This document shows positions 26,236 to 27,426 of a DNA stretch of 27,426 nucleotides, piece after piece. Origin of the DNA: Asterionellopsis glacialis (lineage: Eukaryota > Bacillariophyta > Plagiogrammaphyceae > Rhaphoneidales > Asterionellopsidaceae); assembly GCA_014885115.2 (NCBI GenBank), contig WKLE02005663.1, positions 1 through 27,426 on the forward strand, given 5' to 3'. Position numbers and translations under genes: made by a program. Below the pieces are notes generated by a model. That model had not been told where the DNA came from and made no database searches. It worked only from the letters and a program-made list of their open reading frames with translations. Each line of letters starts with the position of its first letter. Within the stretch, counting starts at the first letter, position 1.

Positions 26236-27426
26236 ATGCCTCGTCTTTCCAATAAAGTCACATCTGGTCCATCACGTCGAAAAATTTTATATGGTACAAC
26301 TGTTGTGACAATCTTACTTGCCTTTGTTGTTGGTTTTTTAGTTGGTGGCTTCTTTGAGAGCCCATCTGATTCTAATAATAATTCTCCCGATGTAAGTTAA
26401 ACACAAAATGGCAATATCTCAGTTTCTTTTTCACCGCACCCATTGCAATCGTTTTCTTCTATCCTCTTTCACAAACACCTTTTTATAGATGTCCAGCAAA
26501 GAACCTACGATATCTAACGATAATTACCCACCACTGGACATTGCAGAATCATCATCATCATCGACAGATGAAGGTCTTATTGATGTGTCTGAATCACCCG
26601 ATAAAAACCTTGATTTGGTTGAAGATGAAGACAACGACAAAGAAGAAGATGACTATAATCAAAATGGTAGTAATGATGTTTTAATTGACACTCATAATCA
26701 TCTCCCCACAGTATACCCTAGTAGATCACCAATGACATCTGCACCTGTCATTGTGGTGGAGGAAGAGACTAGTGCTCGAGTTACGAATGCACCGATTACA
26801 AGTTCACCAGTGACTCCAGTGACAAGTGCTCCATCATTAGTGATTGTGGAGGAGACAGATGCTCCAGTTACAAGTTCACCAATAACAAGTTCACCAGTAA
26901 CGAGCGCCCCATCACCAAACTTGTCCGTACCTGAGACAAATGAATCTGAAGATGAAGAAGCAATGACACCCCCAGTTCCAGTTCCGCCTCAAATTTATAC
27001 AGCAGGTGAAGAATTGAATTCGCGCATCCTTATGCGACATGATGAATTTCTCCATAGGGGACAAAAAGTTCATCTTTATAAGTACAATGCTCTCTTCTAG
27101 AGCAACAAGGAGATGGAAATCACGTTTTATCTCACATATCAACAGGAGGGGGTTCTTGGTGTAGCGAATCTATTTTTCCTAACACGAATGAAGAATTTTT
27201 ACCATCCTTTAACGAAATGGCCACCTAATTACCCGCAAAGGGACACCAGATACACCTGGATCAGTGTATGGCAATCCCAAAAAATTATTGATGGTGACGA
27301 TAATTTTTCTTGGCACTAAAGAAAGATGTGAGTGGAATGGATATCGCTCAAGGTACACCAGAGAATTCTGGCATTGTTCTTTGGCAAAGTAAAGAAGGTG
27401 GGAGTGACATGACTACAGCACCACCT
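26236..27426 (+). CDS. Membrane-anchored bulb-type-lectin-like protein (partial, frame broken)
   Basis: Exon 1 is 26236-26391 (52 codons) and exon 2 starts at 26489, joined in phase 0. Exon 1 encodes a basic cytosolic start (about 15 residues) and a hydrophobic anchor (about 17-40), giving type II topology. Exon 2 begins with an acidic Ser-rich stretch and a Thr/Ser/Pro/Val stalk of TSSPVT/TSAP units. It then enters a domain starting at TAGEELNSRILMRHDEFLH and continuing KVHLYKYNALF, which resembles the bulb-type (B-type) lectin fold. The frame closes at a TAG at 27098-27100. Coding texture continues to the window edge in other frames: EQQGDGNHVL (frame of 27085), then GTPDTPGSV, WQSQK and QGTPENSGIVLWQSKEG, each one base out of step with the last. 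The gene is either disrupted or affected by sequence errors, and its 3' end is outside the window. Confidence 0.7.
26392..26488 (+). other. intron of the lectin-like gene
   Basis: 97 nt, donor CCCGAT|gtaagt and acceptor cttttatag|ATG. The GTAAGT is followed at once by an in-frame TAA, so the short upstream frame with its membrane anchor must be spliced to make sense. The first exon-2 codon happens to be ATG. Confidence 0.8.
26731..26912 (+). repeat. Degenerate TSAP/TSSPVT stalk repeat
   Basis: Imperfect repeats related to gctccagttacaagttcacca and gtgacaagtgctcca encode Thr/Ser/Pro/Val units, interrupted by two VIVEE-type acidic spacers (VIVVEEET and LVIVEETD). This is a typical extended, probably O-glycosylated stalk between a membrane anchor and a lectin-like head. 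Confidence 0.75.
27101..27426 (+). pseudogene. Frame-shifted continuation of the lectin-like domain
   Basis: After the TAG at 27098, lectin-like coding is found successively in frame 1 (about 27085-27225), frame 0 (27225-27266), frame 2 (27266-27305) and frame 1 (27304 to the end). Two similar rungs, GTPDTPGSV+WQSQK and GTPENSGIVLWQSK, need different frames, which argues that the shifts are real features of this sequence and not chance open frames. Pseudogene decay and missing bases in the read/assembly both fit. Confidence 0.5.

Noticed and set aside
1..27426. tRNA, rRNA or transposase genes
   Set aside because: No T-loop/anticodon arrangement, rRNA-like block, transposase motif or long terminal repeats were found by eye; a tRNAscan or repeat-library search would be decisive.

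Overview
The window is nuclear DNA of a photosynthetic stramenopile, most likely a diatom. The protein-coding genes are moderately AT-rich, use the standard code and carry few, short introns (97-170 nt, GT-AG). They are monocistronic on both strands with 0.2-1.6 kb gaps. Diatom-like traits are a tandem helicase-associated-domain protein without a helicase, an ASAF-like plastid presequence on a glycerate kinase, secreted beta-helix and lectin-like surface proteins, and low-complexity Asn/Gln/Ser tracts. The assignment comes from gene content only, not from a phylogenetic marker.

Layout from left to right: the 3' tail of an unidentified gene (1-99); a secreted or single-pass membrane protein with a PAPE repeat (1148-1981, +); an NSUN2/Trm4-type RNA m5C methyltransferase (2573-5392, +), convergent with a class II (MOFRL) glycerate kinase (5758-7635, -). 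That kinase shares a 0.66-kb divergent promoter region with a mitochondrial-type proline dehydrogenase carrying an EF-hand insert (8298-10094, +). Next come a membrane desaturase with the rhizobitoxine-desaturase-like signature (11335-12567, +), preceded by a striking palindromic element, and an unrecognised secreted or membrane protein (13437-15164, -). It is divergent from Bud32/TP53RK (15829-16719, +), which is convergent with a class I SAM methyltransferase (16898-17830, -). A tandem PAS protein in two exons follows (18826-20390, +), then a triple helicase-associated-domain protein with histidine tracts (22027-22986, +). The right end holds a beta-helix-like secreted protein in three exons (23418-25063, -) and a membrane-anchored bulb-type-lectin-like protein running off the edge (26236-27426, +).

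The genes do not form one pathway. Two act in tRNA modification (NSUN2-like, Bud32), two in organellar carbon/nitrogen salvage (glycerate kinase, proline dehydrogenase), one in lipid desaturation, and several at the cell surface. The most interesting item is the PAS protein. Both of its PAS domains keep, at the same spacing, the residues that form the heme pocket of bacterial FixL, which makes it a candidate kinase-free eukaryotic heme/oxygen sensor. The two right-hand surface-protein genes both show coding texture that jumps between reading frames, which points to decay or to local sequence errors.
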